A stretch of 45,121 nucleotides of DNA from Fastidiosipila sp964627125 (GCA_964627125.1 CAZVJQ010000011.1:1-45121), one strand, 5' to 3'. Positions 1-7,860 are shown, counted from the first letter of the stretch. Numbers and translations are program-made. Notes: generated by a model not told the origin, from the letters alone.

Positions 1-1013
1 ATTAGAGTTATATAATCATTTCCTTCACTTAACTCTTCTTCTGATGGTGAGTGCATTGTTGTTAATGGTAGAACTTCAATATCACCTACTTCAGCAGCAA
101 GTGTTTCTACAATTTTCTCGCTACCAGCATCATCGTAGAATATTGCACTATAGCCTTCTTCTTCAATAATTCTTACTAACTCACCCATTCTTTCAGGGTT
201 AGGATCTTGTTCTGTACCCATACCACTAATACCATGTTGAGTTAATCCATAGTCATCAGCTAGATATCCAAATGCCTCATGATTAATCATGAAACTATCA
301 ATATTTGCTTCACTCAAGCTTGATTCAAATTCACTTGCAAGAGCTTCTAATTCTTCTGTGTAAGCCGCAGCATTAGCACTGTAGATTTCAGCATTTTCAG
401 GGAATAATTCTGAAAGGGCATTTCTAATATTTTCAATCATTTGAATACTCTTATTAACACTTAACCAAACATGTGGGTCTGTTGCATGACTGTGGTCATG
501 GTCATGGTCATGGTCGTGGTCTTCATCACCGTGGTCGTGGTCATGGTCATGGTCGTGATTTTCATCACCGTGATCGTGGTCGTGATCGTAGTCTTCATCA
601 CCGTGATCGTGGTCATGTGAATGTCCATCTCTTAATTCAAGACCTTCAGTAGCTTCAATCCAAGTTAGACTACTACCTTCACCTTCAAGAGTTGCTCTAA
701 CACTTTCAACCCACTCCTCCATTCCAGCACCTTGGAAAACTAAAACTTCAGCTTCAGTTAATTCTGCAATTTGTCTTGCTGTTGGTTCCCATCCATGAGA
801 TGCACTACCTGGTGGCATTATGTTTACTACCTCAGCTGTATCACCAACTATTTCACTAGTAAATTCGTACATTGGGTAGAAAGATGTATATATTACTGAA
901 CCATCTTCAGAAACATTTTCTCCTCCATTACCTTCGGTTGCACTTGTGGTACCACAAGCTGCTACTGTAAGAGCTAAAACTCCTGACAGTAATACTGTAA
1001 ATAACTTTTTCAT
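1..1013 (-). CDS. znuA: Zinc ABC transporter substrate-binding lipoprotein, C-terminus cut by window edge
   Basis: This is the extracytoplasmic metal-binding component of a ZnuABC/AdcABC-type importer (cluster A-I family). The first 20 residues are a lipoprotein signal peptide ending in a VAAC lipobox, with Cys20 as the lipidation site. Expected zinc ligands are visible: His73 in SHGWEP, His181 in DPHVW and His245 in MINHEAF, with a later Asp pair in FYDDAGSE. Between the first two ligands lies a His-rich loop, residues about 131-176, with 18 His in repeated HDHD and HGDE units. Such loops are known in zinc-specific members. The ATG at 1013 was chosen because a consensus promoter lies about 75 bases upstream. 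The gene continues past base 1, so the C-terminal lobe and the permease and ATPase partners are not visible. Zinc rather than manganese specificity is inferred from the His-rich loop. Confidence 0.92.
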   Translation of the reverse strand, partial: MKKLFTVLLSGVLALTVAACGTTSATEGNGGENVSEDGSVIYTSFYPMYEFTSEIVGDTAEVVNIMPPGSASHGWEPTARQIAELTEAEVLVFQGAGMEEWVESVRATLEGEGSSLTWIEATEGLELRDGHSHDHDHGDEDYDHDHDHGDENHDHDHDHDHGDEDHDHDHDHDHSHATDPHVWLSVNKSIQMIENIRNALSELFPENAEIYSANAAAYTEELEALASEFESSLSEANIDSFMINHEAFGYLADDYGLTQHGISGMGTEQDPNPERMGELVRIIEEEGYSAIFYDDAGSEKIVETLAAEVGDIEVLPLTTMHSPSEEELSEGNDYITL

Positions 1014-1057
1014 TCTTTTACTCTTTTCATTAGTAATTCTCAAATATTTTAGTCCGT

Positions 1058-1072
1058 TGCGAACGTTTCGCA
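1058..1072. promoter_or_regulatory. Candidate operator, inverted repeat in znuA 5' leader
   Basis: The arms TGCGAA and TTCGCA form a perfect 6-bp inverted repeat around a 3-base centre. It lies just downstream of the likely znuA transcription start and 45 bases before the start codon. The position suits a repressor such as a Fur/Zur-family protein. The sequence is not a recognised Zur or AdcR box, so the regulator is inferred only. Confidence 0.4.
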
Positions 1073-1088
1073 TTTACAACTTGATTGC

Positions 1089-1117
1089 ATTCTACCAGTA
1101 GAAAAAATACTTGTCAA
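1089..1117 (-). promoter_or_regulatory. Sigma-A promoter of znuA
   Basis: On the minus strand the -35 box TTGACA (1112-1117) is followed after exactly 17 bases by the -10 box TAGAAT (1089-1094). This is close to consensus and correctly oriented for znuA. Confidence 0.75.
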
Positions 1118-1123
1118 CAAATT

Positions 1124-1144
1124 GTTTAAGCTTTAAGCTTAAAC
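1124..1144. promoter_or_regulatory. Candidate operator, 10-bp-arm palindrome between znuA and nth
   Basis: GTTTAAGCTT and AAGCTTAAAC form perfect 10-bp arms around a single T. The palindrome sits 7 bases upstream of the znuA -35 box and 27 bases before the nth start codon, so a bound dimer could touch both divergent promoters. No T-run follows on either strand, which argues against a terminator. The regulator is unknown. Confidence 0.5.
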
Positions 1145-1171
1145 TAATTGATTATATATTGTGAGGTTTAA

Positions 1172-1795
1172 ATGCTAAGTAAAGAATGTACAAGACAAGT
1201 AATTGAAGAAATAATGAAATTATTCCCTGATGCAACTCCAGCTCTTAATTTTTCTAATAATTATGAGTTACTTATAGCTGTTATGCTCAGCGCGCAAACA
1301 ACCGATATCGCTGTAAATAAGGTTACAGAGAAATTGTTTGAAGATTATCCAGATCCATATACTCTAGCTCAAGCAGAACCTGAAGATATAGAAAATTACA
1401 TCAAAACTATTGGTCTATATAAAAATAAGTCAAAATACGCAGTTGGTATAGCAAGAGATTTGGTCAATAAATTTGATGGAGTTGTTCCTAGTACTAGAAA
1501 AGAGTTAACTAGTTTACCTGGAGTTGGTCAAAAAACTTCAAATGTAATTCAAAGTGTTGGTTTTGGAATTCCTGCATTCGCAGTAGATACACATGTAAGT
1601 AGAGTTGCTAAGCACCACAATCTTGTGGAGGAGAATTATACTGTTAAACAAATTGAAGAAAGATTAACAGATTGCTTACCTGAAGAATATTGGCATCATG
1701 CACACTTAGCTATGATTTTATTTGGTAGACAAATATGCCATCCTAGAAATCCTAAATGTGAGAACTATCCTCAATTATATCTTTGCAACGAGTAA
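1172..1795 (+). CDS. nth: Endonuclease III (DNA glycosylase/AP lyase), with altered Fe-S cluster
   Basis: Base-excision repair enzyme that removes oxidised pyrimidines and cleaves the abasic site. The helix-hairpin-helix LPGVGQKT carries the catalytic Lys, and the catalytic Asp is in VDTHVSRV. At 207 residues it has the normal family length. GTGAGG at 1161-1166 is a good ribosome binding site for the ATG. The C-terminal [4Fe-4S] motif is normally C-X6-C-X2-C-X5-C. Here Cys189, Cys196 and Cys205 are in register, but the third ligand is Tyr199 (codon TAT at 1766-1768). A single G-to-A change from TGT would explain it, so either the cluster is altered or this base is an error. The gene is monocistronic, divergent from znuA, and ends at a strong terminator. 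Confidence 0.95.
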   Translation: MLSKECTRQVIEEIMKLFPDATPALNFSNNYELLIAVMLSAQTTDIAVNKVTEKLFEDYPDPYTLAQAEPEDIENYIKTIGLYKNKSKYAVGIARDLVNKFDGVVPSTRKELTSLPGVGQKTSNVIQSVGFGIPAFAVDTHVSRVAKHHNLVEENYTVKQIEERLTDCLPEEYWHHAHLAMILFGRQICHPRNPKCENYPQLYLCNE

Positions 1796-1815
1796 TAAAT
1801 TTTATGCCCTAATGA

Positions 1816-1850
1816 ATAGACTCCTTATTTCTAAGGAGTCTATATTTTTT
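1816..1850 (+). terminator. Rho-independent terminator after nth
   Basis: A 12-bp perfect stem (1816-1827 with 1832-1843) closes a TTTC loop and is followed by ATTTTTT. It lies 20 bases after the nth stop and reaches the 3' end of the convergent folA gene. Confidence 0.85.
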
Positions 1851-2355
1851 ATATTCTTTTGTAGTCTACATATCTATACTTTAGAGTTTTATCTTTTCCT
1901 GCTAATCGTTCATCAGAAATATTACTTATCTCCCACTCATCCGATTCATCTAAATTCGGGAAGAATACATCTGTTCCTTCATAGCTCTTCTCTACCTTAG
2001 TCACATAGGCAGTATCTGTATATGGTAATAATTGCTCATATATTTGACCGCCACCTACACATGAAACAACATTGCCTATAGATTCTTCCTCTTTAATAGC
2101 AGCTATGACATCTTCGATATTATTGAAGATTCTAGCTCCTTCTACATGTAGATCTGGATTTCTGCTTAATATCCAGTTTTCTCTACCAGGAAGTATTCTT
2201 CCACCAGGAAATGTCTCTAAGGTTTTTCTACCATACAGAACAATGGTTCCATCAGTCAGTTCTTTAAATCTTTTTAGATCATCTTTAATTCGAACAAATT
2301 GGTCACCATTTTTACCAATAGCCCAATTCTCATCAACTAAAACTACTAGATTCAT
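1849..2355 (-). CDS. folA: Dihydrofolate reductase
   Basis: Reduces dihydrofolate to tetrahydrofolate with NADPH, regenerating the cofactor that ThyA oxidises. At 168 residues it shows the family pattern: NWAIGKNG near residues 10-17, the catalytic acid Asp26 in KDDLKRF, the GRKT nucleotide-binding motif and GRxLPGRENWILSR. The stretch usually containing LPW or LVH before the catalytic helix is here DQFVRI, a somewhat divergent active-site loop that might affect trimethoprim binding (inference). The ATG overlaps the thyA stop codon by one base (TAATG), so the two are translationally coupled and form one operon. The stop codon overlaps the U-tract of the convergent nth terminator. Confidence 0.93.
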   Translation of the reverse strand: MNLVVLVDENWAIGKNGDQFVRIKDDLKRFKELTDGTIVLYGRKTLETFPGGRILPGRENWILSRNPDLHVEGARIFNNIEDVIAAIKEEESIGNVVSCVGGGQIYEQLLPYTDTAYVTKVEKSYEGTDVFFPNLDESDEWEISNISDERLAGKDKTLKYRYVDYKRI

Positions 2356-3188
2356 TACACTGCGACCGGAATTCTCTTAACTGTTGGACCATGTTCATAT
2401 CCTTCAAGTTTGAATGAATCAACTGTGAAGTCATAGAAGTTATCTATTGATTTATCAATTATTAGTTTTGGAGCAGCAAATGTTTCTCTTGATATTACTT
2501 CCTCAACAATAGGAACATGTCTGTCATAAACATGAGCATCTGCTATTACATGAACAAGTTCTCCAACTTCTAAACCAGATACTTGAGCAAACATATGAAC
2601 TAATACTGCATATTGAGTAACATTCCAGCTATTTGCAACTAACATATCTTGAGATCTCTGGTTAAGAATTGCATTTAATTTATTACCAGTAACATTAAAT
2701 GTCATTGAATAAGCACATGGATATAAATTCATTTCATTTAAATCATCAAAATTATACATGCTTGTTAGAATTCTTCTGCTGTATGGGTTGTTTTTCAAGT
2801 CGTATAAAACTCTATCTACCTGATCAAATTCACCCTCTTTATATTGGTGTTTTTGAGCTAATTGGTATCCATATGCCTTACCAATAGTGTCATTTTCATC
2901 TGCCCAAGCATTCCAAATCTTGCTATTTAAGTCATTTACATTGTTAGATTTTCTCTGCCAAATCCATAGTAATTCATCAACAGCTGCTGTAAAGTTTATT
3001 TTTCTTAAAGTTTGAATTGGAAATTCTTTAGATAAATCATATTTATTAATTAACCCAAAAGATTTAATAGTATGAGCTGGGGCACCATCATCATCCCACT
3101 TAGCTCTAATATTTTGCCCTTCTGAAGAAAATCCATTATTAATAATTTCCTTAATATTTTCTATAAAAATGTCATCTGCTCTTGCCAT
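2355..3188 (-). CDS. thyA: Thymidylate synthase (ThyA type)
   Basis: Converts dUMP to dTMP using methylene-tetrahydrofolate. The catalytic Cys158 lies in LYPCAYSMTF; the usual PCH is PCA here. QRSQDML and ADAHVYDRH are the phosphate- and nucleotide-binding motifs. The length of 277 residues and the WNVTQYAVL segment resemble the divergent ThyA branch found in several Bacillota. GGAG lies at suitable spacing before the ATG. It is the first gene of a thyA-folA operon, a classic pairing because the ThyA reaction yields the dihydrofolate that FolA recycles. No clear promoter was found in the 67-base gap to the comEA-like gene, so read-through from upstream is possible. Confidence 0.95.
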   Translation of the reverse strand: MARADDIFIENIKEIINNGFSSEGQNIRAKWDDDGAPAHTIKSFGLINKYDLSKEFPIQTLRKINFTAAVDELLWIWQRKSNNVNDLNSKIWNAWADENDTIGKAYGYQLAQKHQYKEGEFDQVDRVLYDLKNNPYSRRILTSMYNFDDLNEMNLYPCAYSMTFNVTGNKLNAILNQRSQDMLVANSWNVTQYAVLVHMFAQVSGLEVGELVHVIADAHVYDRHVPIVEEVISRETFAAPKLIIDKSIDNFYDFTVDSFKLEGYEHGPTVKRIPVAV

Positions 3189-3255
3189 TTGTTCACTCTC
3201 CTACTTAGTCTATCTAATTTATAAAATAATACCACAGCAATTATTTTATTAAAGT

Positions 3256-3918
3256 TCATCCAACGGTAATCTGATCCTTAATAGAGTCAAATTTATTATT
3301 TTTTATGCCATTTACTTGCATTAAATCTTCTATATTTTCAAACAATCCATTAGCTTCTCTATAGTCTATAATCCGCTGAGCATAGGCATCGCCTATACCT
3401 GTCAATGTCATTAACTCAGACTTGTTCGCTGTATTAATATTAATTAAACCATTATTTATTTCATTTTCATTACCATTTATATGGGTGGCAGAACTCATGA
3501 TATCTAGCTCTCTTTCTGCATACTCTTCAATTGATAAAATTCTAATATGATTCTCTGGGTCTAATTTAACTGCTAAATTTACACTATCTGTAGCAGCTAT
3601 GTCAGTAAATCCACCTGCTTGTTCAATTAGCTCATACAAGTAATCACCAGCTTGCATTATGTAAACTCCTGGCTCATTTACTTCACCTGTAAGATATACA
3701 GGAAATTCCATAACGGTAGTAATCAAACTTATTTCTTCCAAATTGCTACTAGTGCTCTCAGATGTATTTTCTTCATTCCTTAGAAGTAATTTATCTGCCT
3801 CTTCAGCATGTACTAATAGATCTGGGCTATTATTGTTATCTACAAACATAAAGATCCCAACGACAAATGCTAGCAAAAATCCTGCAACACTTAGCATAAA
3901 TTTTCTCTTAGATTTCAT
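3256..3918 (-). CDS. comEA: ComEA-like helix-hairpin-helix DNA-binding protein
   Basis: A short cytoplasmic N-terminus (KSKRK) is followed by one membrane segment at about residues 8-27, an acidic linker, an SLBB-like domain (PVYLTGEVNEPGVYIMQAG) and a C-terminal helix-hairpin-helix pair (LININTANKSELMTLTGIG to MQVNGIK). This order is that of ComEA, the membrane-anchored DNA receptor for transformation. The ATG at 3918 is chosen because AGGAGG lies nine bases upstream; an in-frame TTG two codons earlier is too close to it. No other competence genes (comEB, comEC) are adjacent, so use in natural transformation is inferred only. It follows the terminator of the rsfS operon and precedes thyA. 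Confidence 0.85.
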   Translation of the reverse strand: MKSKRKFMLSVAGFLLAFVVGIFMFVDNNNSPDLLVHAEEADKLLLRNEENTSESTSSNLEEISLITTVMEFPVYLTGEVNEPGVYIMQAGDYLYELIEQAGGFTDIAATDSVNLAVKLDPENHIRILSIEEYAERELDIMSSATHINGNENEINNGLININTANKSELMTLTGIGDAYAQRIIDYREANGLFENIEDLMQVNGIKNNKFDSIKDQITVG

Positions 3919-3983
3919 ATGCAATTACCTCCTACATAAATTCTACGAAAGAAAGTGCATGCATAATGAGAACAGTTTTACCC

Positions 3984-4018
3984 AAAAAGCAAAAATGGCC
4001 ACAAAAACCTGTGACCAT
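3984..4018 (-). terminator. Rho-independent terminator after rsfS
   Basis: On the minus strand ATGGTCAC pairs with GTGGCCAT (one G-U pair) around a 8-base loop and is followed by TTTTTGCTTTTT. It lies 27 bases after the rsfS stop. Confidence 0.75.
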
Positions 4019-4044
4019 AGTGCAACTTATATTAAATAATTAAA

Positions 4045-4416
4045 CTAGTTTCTTTCTATCTTTCCACTCTCTGAATTTCTCCATAGACGCTCCAATTGAT
4101 AGAACTCTCTAGTATTTTCAGTAAAGATATGAACGATAATATCGATGTAATCTAGTAATATCCATTCTCTACTATCGAATCCTTCACTGCTCTTAGATTC
4201 TAATCCATACTCTTCTTTTAGTTTTAACTCAACTTCATCAGCAAGAGCCTTTACTTGTGTTCCTGACCTACCTGATGCTATGACGAAATAGTCGGCTAGA
4301 CTGCTTTGGCCACTAATGTCTATAACCTCAATGTCAATGCCTTTTCTATTATCTAAAGTTTCTGCTACAAAATCTGCTAATTTCTTAATGTCTTCTTTAG
4401 TTGTTACTTCACTCAT
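4045..4416 (-). CDS. rsfS: Ribosomal silencing factor RsfS (DUF143)
   Basis: Binds ribosomal protein L14 on the 50S subunit and blocks subunit joining when nutrients are short. All 123 residues fit the family. Conserved blocks are DISGQSSLADYFVIASG, the QVKALADEVE helix, EGFDSREWILLDYIDIIVHIF and the end FYQLERLW. Its ATG shares one base with the stop of nadD-yqeK (TAATG). The nadD-yqeK-rsfS order is a common Bacillota arrangement. A terminator follows. Confidence 0.93.
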   Translation of the reverse strand: MSEVTTKEDIKKLADFVAETLDNRKGIDIEVIDISGQSSLADYFVIASGRSGTQVKALADEVELKLKEEYGLESKSSEGFDSREWILLDYIDIIVHIFTENTREFYQLERLWRNSESGKIERN

Positions 4417-5606
4417 TATTTAGTCTTCTTTCTTAATTTCTTTATTCTTTCTAGTGCTTCCAATGTATTTGGATGAACCTCTTTACCCCTATCTTCCAAC
4501 TTCTCAATATTTGATTTTACTATCTTCTTCAATGCCTTAAGCCAATCTTCATCTAATATTTTTCTGAATTTTTCAACTTCACTATAAGTTCTAGATGGCT
4601 CTGTTTTGTCTGCCAAGTATACAATAGCGTCTAATTTTGTAAAATCTTTTCTTAAAGTGCTGTGATAATAAATTGAATTGTAAATCTCTTCACTATTTAC
4701 TTTAAATTTCTCATCTAGTATATATGCCCCTAAAGGACCATGTGTAATTGATGGTGCACTTATAAATGATTTGTCTGCATTCTTTAAGAATTGTGGATAT
4801 CTACTTGGATTAATTTCCTTAGCGCAATCATGTAATAATCCGGCCAAAGCCGCCGTCCACCTATCTTCCCCCATTAAGTCAGCAATATAAATTGCCTGAT
4901 ACATAGTATTTATAGAATGAACCGCTCTATAAGATGATAGTTCAGGAATCATCAAACGCTCAATCTCTTGTAAGTAATCAATTTGCTCAGATGAAAAAAT
5001 CTTAGATAAATCTTTATTATCATAAATTTTATTTTGGACAATAAAACTTTTAACTTCAGGATTAATCTCAATAGCTTCAAAATCTCCATTTGAAAATTCA
5101 GAACGAAGTTCTGTGCTTGAAATATCCAACTCTTCTATATCTATAAACTCAACTCTGGCTCTATATTTCTTAGCCATATAGCTCTTATGTGACTTCAAGC
5201 CCTTATGCCCTGGTCTGCTTGCAACTAATAGTTTTGCTAAAGATAAAATTTCTTCAAATTCATACCATTTTTCAAAACTTAAGAAAGAATCGGCACCAAT
5301 AATCAAGTAAATATCTTCCTTATATTTATGTTTTAAATATCTAATAGTCTCGACTGTGAAAGAGTTTCCAGCCTTAATTGTTTCAAATCTACTAACAGAT
5401 GTTTTCTTGATTTTCTTAACCGAAATTTCAGCCATTGCCAATCTATAAGATGCAAAAGATATCCACCTATCTTGCTTGTGCGGTGGGCTCCCTGCTGGTA
5501 TTACTAGTAATCTATCAATATAGTTTAAATTTGCTACTGCTCCAACTATTCTTTCGTGTGCATAATGAAAAGGATCGAATGTTCCTCCAAATATCGCAAT
5601 TGCCAA
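4416..5606 (-). CDS. nadD: Fused nicotinate-nucleotide adenylyltransferase (NadD) and YqeK-type HD hydrolase
   Basis: Two enzymes in one 396-residue chain. Residues 1-195 are NadD, which adenylates nicotinate mononucleotide in NAD synthesis: GGTFDPFHYAH at 7-17 and ISSTELR at 162-168 are the nucleotidyltransferase motifs. Residues about 215-390 are a YqeK HD domain with His230, His259-Asp260 in GLLHDCAKE, a His in SITHGPLG and YYHST. YqeK proteins are known to hydrolyse Ap4A to ADP. In most Bacillota the two are separate neighbouring genes, so the fusion is notable. The start is a TTG at 5604-5606, supported by AAGGAG six bases upstream and by the family N-terminus. The stop overlaps the rsfS start by one base. 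Confidence 0.93.
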   Translation of the reverse strand: MAIAIFGGTFDPFHYAHERIVGAVANLNYIDRLLVIPAGSPPHKQDRWISFASYRLAMAEISVKKIKKTSVSRFETIKAGNSFTVETIRYLKHKYKEDIYLIIGADSFLSFEKWYEFEEILSLAKLLVASRPGHKGLKSHKSYMAKKYRARVEFIDIEELDISSTELRSEFSNGDFEAIEINPEVKSFIVQNKIYDNKDLSKIFSSEQIDYLQEIERLMIPELSSYRAVHSINTMYQAIYIADLMGEDRWTAALAGLLHDCAKEINPSRYPQFLKNADKSFISAPSITHGPLGAYILDEKFKVNSEEIYNSIYYHSTLRKDFTKLDAIVYLADKTEPSRTYSEVEKFRKILDEDWLKALKKIVKSNIEKLEDRGKEVHPNTLEALERIKKLRKKTK

Positions 5607-5705
5607 ACTTATCTCCTTAAATCTTCAACTTAAAATTATCTAATTTATTAATTGTATTTATTCCTAATATTCATTGTAATAAAAAATTAGCATATTACCA
5701 AATTA

Positions 5706-6806
5706 TTACTCGTCTTCCGCTAAATATGCATTGATGAAATCTTGAATATCACCGTCCATAACAGCTTCAACAGCTGTATCTTCAAAATTCGTTCTATGGT
5801 CTTTAACCATAGTATATGGTTGGAAAACATACGATCTAATTTGGCTACCCCAGGCAATTTCCATCTGTTCGCCTTTTAAATCTTCAATCTTTTCCTTATT
5901 TAACCTTTCGGCCAAAGCCAACAACCTCGATTTAAGCTGACTCATAGCAGTTTCCTTATTCTTTAATTGAGAACGTTCCGCCTGACTGGCAGTAACAATT
6001 CCTGTAGGAATATGAGTAATTCTAACTGCAGAGGATGTCTTATTAACGTGCTGTCCACCAGCTCCAGATGCTCTATAAGTATCTATTCTTAAATCTTCAT
6101 CTTGTATATCTATTTTCACATCATCGTTTATTTCAGGAACAACTTCTAGTGATGCAAATGAGGTATGCCTTCTACCAGATGAGTCAAATGGACTAATTCT
6201 TACCAAGCGATGTACACCCATTTCAGAACGCAAATTACCGTAAGCAAACTCACCACTAATAGTGAAATCGACATTCTTTATACCAGCTTCTTCACCATCT
6301 AATTGATTAAGGATTTTGAATTCGAATCCAGAATGCTCTGCATAGCGCTGATACATTCTAAGTAGCATCTCTACCCAGTCCATAGCCTCAGTACCACCAG
6401 CACCTGCTTGAAGGCTTAAATAAGCATTATTAGAGTCATATTCACCTGTAAAAAGAGTCTCCAAATACAGTTTATTGTATTGAATATAAAAATCTTCAAC
6501 ACTATCTTCTAATTCAGCATCTGAATCTTCATCGGACTCTTCTTGAGCTAAGTCTATTAAAACAAATAGATCACTATAAACCTCTTCGAGTTTTGCGAAA
6601 GCTTCAATTTTCTTATCTATGCTACTGATTTCACTTTGAATTTTAATCGCTCTATCATTGTCTTGCCAAAAGTTTTCTTCTTGAGAAATTTGAGTAAGCT
6701 CTTCTTGCCTATTCTTTAAATCTTCCAGATGAAGTGCTGTTTCTAATGATGCAATTTTTTCTTCGTAATTATTAAGATTACTTCTAAGATATGTATAATC
6801 TAGCAT
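5706..6806 (-). CDS. prfB: Peptide chain release factor 2, without programmed frameshift
   Basis: Recognises UGA and UAA stop codons and triggers peptide release. The SPF stop-recognition tripeptide is at 205-207 and the GGQ catalytic motif at 250-252; the length of 366 residues is typical. Many bacteria control prfB by a +1 frameshift at an in-frame UGA around codon 26. Here the reading frame is continuous: codon 25 is CTT (6732-6734) and codon 26 is CAT (6729-6731), and no strong SD-like sequence precedes them. RF2 autoregulation by frameshifting is therefore absent. AGGAG precedes the ATG, and the gene starts 8 bases after the upstream membrane-protein gene, so the two are probably cotranscribed. 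Confidence 0.95.
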   Translation of the reverse strand: MLDYTYLRSNLNNYEEKIASLETALHLEDLKNRQEELTQISQEENFWQDNDRAIKIQSEISSIDKKIEAFAKLEEVYSDLFVLIDLAQEESDEDSDAELEDSVEDFYIQYNKLYLETLFTGEYDSNNAYLSLQAGAGGTEAMDWVEMLLRMYQRYAEHSGFEFKILNQLDGEEAGIKNVDFTISGEFAYGNLRSEMGVHRLVRISPFDSSGRRHTSFASLEVVPEINDDVKIDIQDEDLRIDTYRASGAGGQHVNKTSSAVRITHIPTGIVTASQAERSQLKNKETAMSQLKSRLLALAERLNKEKIEDLKGEQMEIAWGSQIRSYVFQPYTMVKDHRTNFEDTAVEAVMDGDIQDFINAYLAEDE

Positions 6807-6814
6807 CTTATCTC

Positions 6815-7666
6815 CTATGGTTTTAAATCTTCTTCGAGCTCTTCGCCGCTTACTTCAGATCTAATTCTTCTAATCTTCTTTACAAACTCAAGTGGATTTT
6901 CTTGAATTCTATAAAAACCACGAGGATTCATCTTAACGAAGTAAATGTAATACAGACTAATCAATCTACCTATAATAACTACTGAGAAGGCTTCAAATAA
7001 TGCTGTACTTAATGTGAAGCTTAATGCACTTGCTGGCATAAATAGCAGTAATAAACTCTCAATAAAGTTCAAACCAAATGTAAGCATAATAAAACTAAAA
7101 ACTACACTTGCAGTTACACCCTTTGTTTGATGCCAACTTTCAGCTAAAGACTTAGGTAAGCTATGTTTCTCTTCTACAACTAATAATGGTGAGAACAATA
7201 CCTTCCCTAATACAATATAGTAAGGAATAGTTAAGAATGCCATTCCAACAGCATAAGGTACATACATTAATATCGTAAATAATATTAAGTGTGGAGTTTT
7301 CTTAGCAAAGTTTTTTAAGGATATATGCCATTCATGATCCTTATAATCACCAAGCATTATAGTTGCATATAAGTAGCTGGCACTAAGATTCACAAAGTGC
7401 ATCACAAGATTAGATAGTAAATAAATTAAATTTCCAGTGCTAATAACTGGCTCCACATATGGATTTGGTAATAAGAAATCTCTAGTTTGAAGGTTCATCT
7501 GAGAGTCTGCTATCCAGTTTATAAGCGCAGAGAAATCAGCATCACCTAGCGGATATGCTAAAAATAAGAAATTTAATAAAAATACTGCTAAAAACAAAAC
7601 TTGGATTGTTTTTGCACTTTTTAATTTATGGAATTTAAAGGCTTCGAATAAAAAACTAAGGCCCAT
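6815..7666 (-). CDS. Polytopic membrane protein of unknown function
   Basis: 283 residues with about five to six hydrophobic segments: TIQVLFLAVFLLNFLFLAY, a LIYLLSNLVMHFVN stretch, LILFTILMYVPYAVGMAFLTI, VFSFIMLTFGLNFIESLLLL and a last segment near the C-terminus. The charged tail ends in acidic residues. The PLLVVEEKHSLPKSLAESWHQTKG stretch resembles the cytoplasmic loop of DUF624/YciC-like membrane proteins, but I do not assign a family firmly. The ATG at 7666 is preferred over an upstream in-frame start because GGGAG lies at proper spacing before it. It precedes prfB by 8 bases. Confidence 0.7.
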   Translation of the reverse strand: MGLSFLFEAFKFHKLKSAKTIQVLFLAVFLLNFLFLAYPLGDADFSALINWIADSQMNLQTRDFLLPNPYVEPVISTGNLIYLLSNLVMHFVNLSASYLYATIMLGDYKDHEWHISLKNFAKKTPHLILFTILMYVPYAVGMAFLTIPYYIVLGKVLFSPLLVVEEKHSLPKSLAESWHQTKGVTASVVFSFIMLTFGLNFIESLLLLFMPASALSFTLSTALFEAFSVVIIGRLISLYYIYFVKMNPRGFYRIQENPLEFVKKIRRIRSEVSGEELEEDLKP

Positions 7667-7706
7667 CTTTTCTCCCTTATATAAATAATTGTTCGAAGAA
7701 TAGAAT

Positions 7707-7735
7707 AATATAATTTTAGATTTAAGTCTTGACAA
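7707..7735 (-). promoter_or_regulatory. Candidate promoter of the membrane protein-prfB operon
   Basis: On the minus strand TTGTCA (7730-7735) and TATATT (7707-7712) are separated by 17 bases and lie 41 bases upstream of the start codon at 7666. A plus-strand TTGACA/TATTAT pair with an 18-base spacer (7729-7758) overlaps it and could be an additional upstream tRNA promoter. Confidence 0.55.
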
Positions 7736-7831
7736 ATCTTTAAAGTTTTTAGTATTATCTATTTCCACGCATGCAAAGTTTACACTCTTTTACGTGAAAT
7801 AACTAATTTTAAAACATTTGCTAAAAAGAGC

Positions 7832-7860
7832 TTGACGTAAAATAAACTAATGCATATAAT
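7832..7860 (+). promoter_or_regulatory. Promoter of the tRNA cluster
   Basis: TTGACG (7832-7837) and a perfect TATAAT (7855-7860) with a 17-base spacer, 25 bases before the first tRNA. This is the closest match to consensus in the window, as expected for a stable RNA operon. Confidence 0.85.

Noticed and set aside
486..623. Tandem repeat as a CRISPR or minisatellite
   Set aside because: Units are only a few bases long, in frame with znuA, and encode a His-Asp loop.
1743..1795. Frameshift at the end of nth explaining the odd cluster motif
   Set aside because: All three remaining cysteines are at exact family spacing, so a substitution is simpler than a frameshift.
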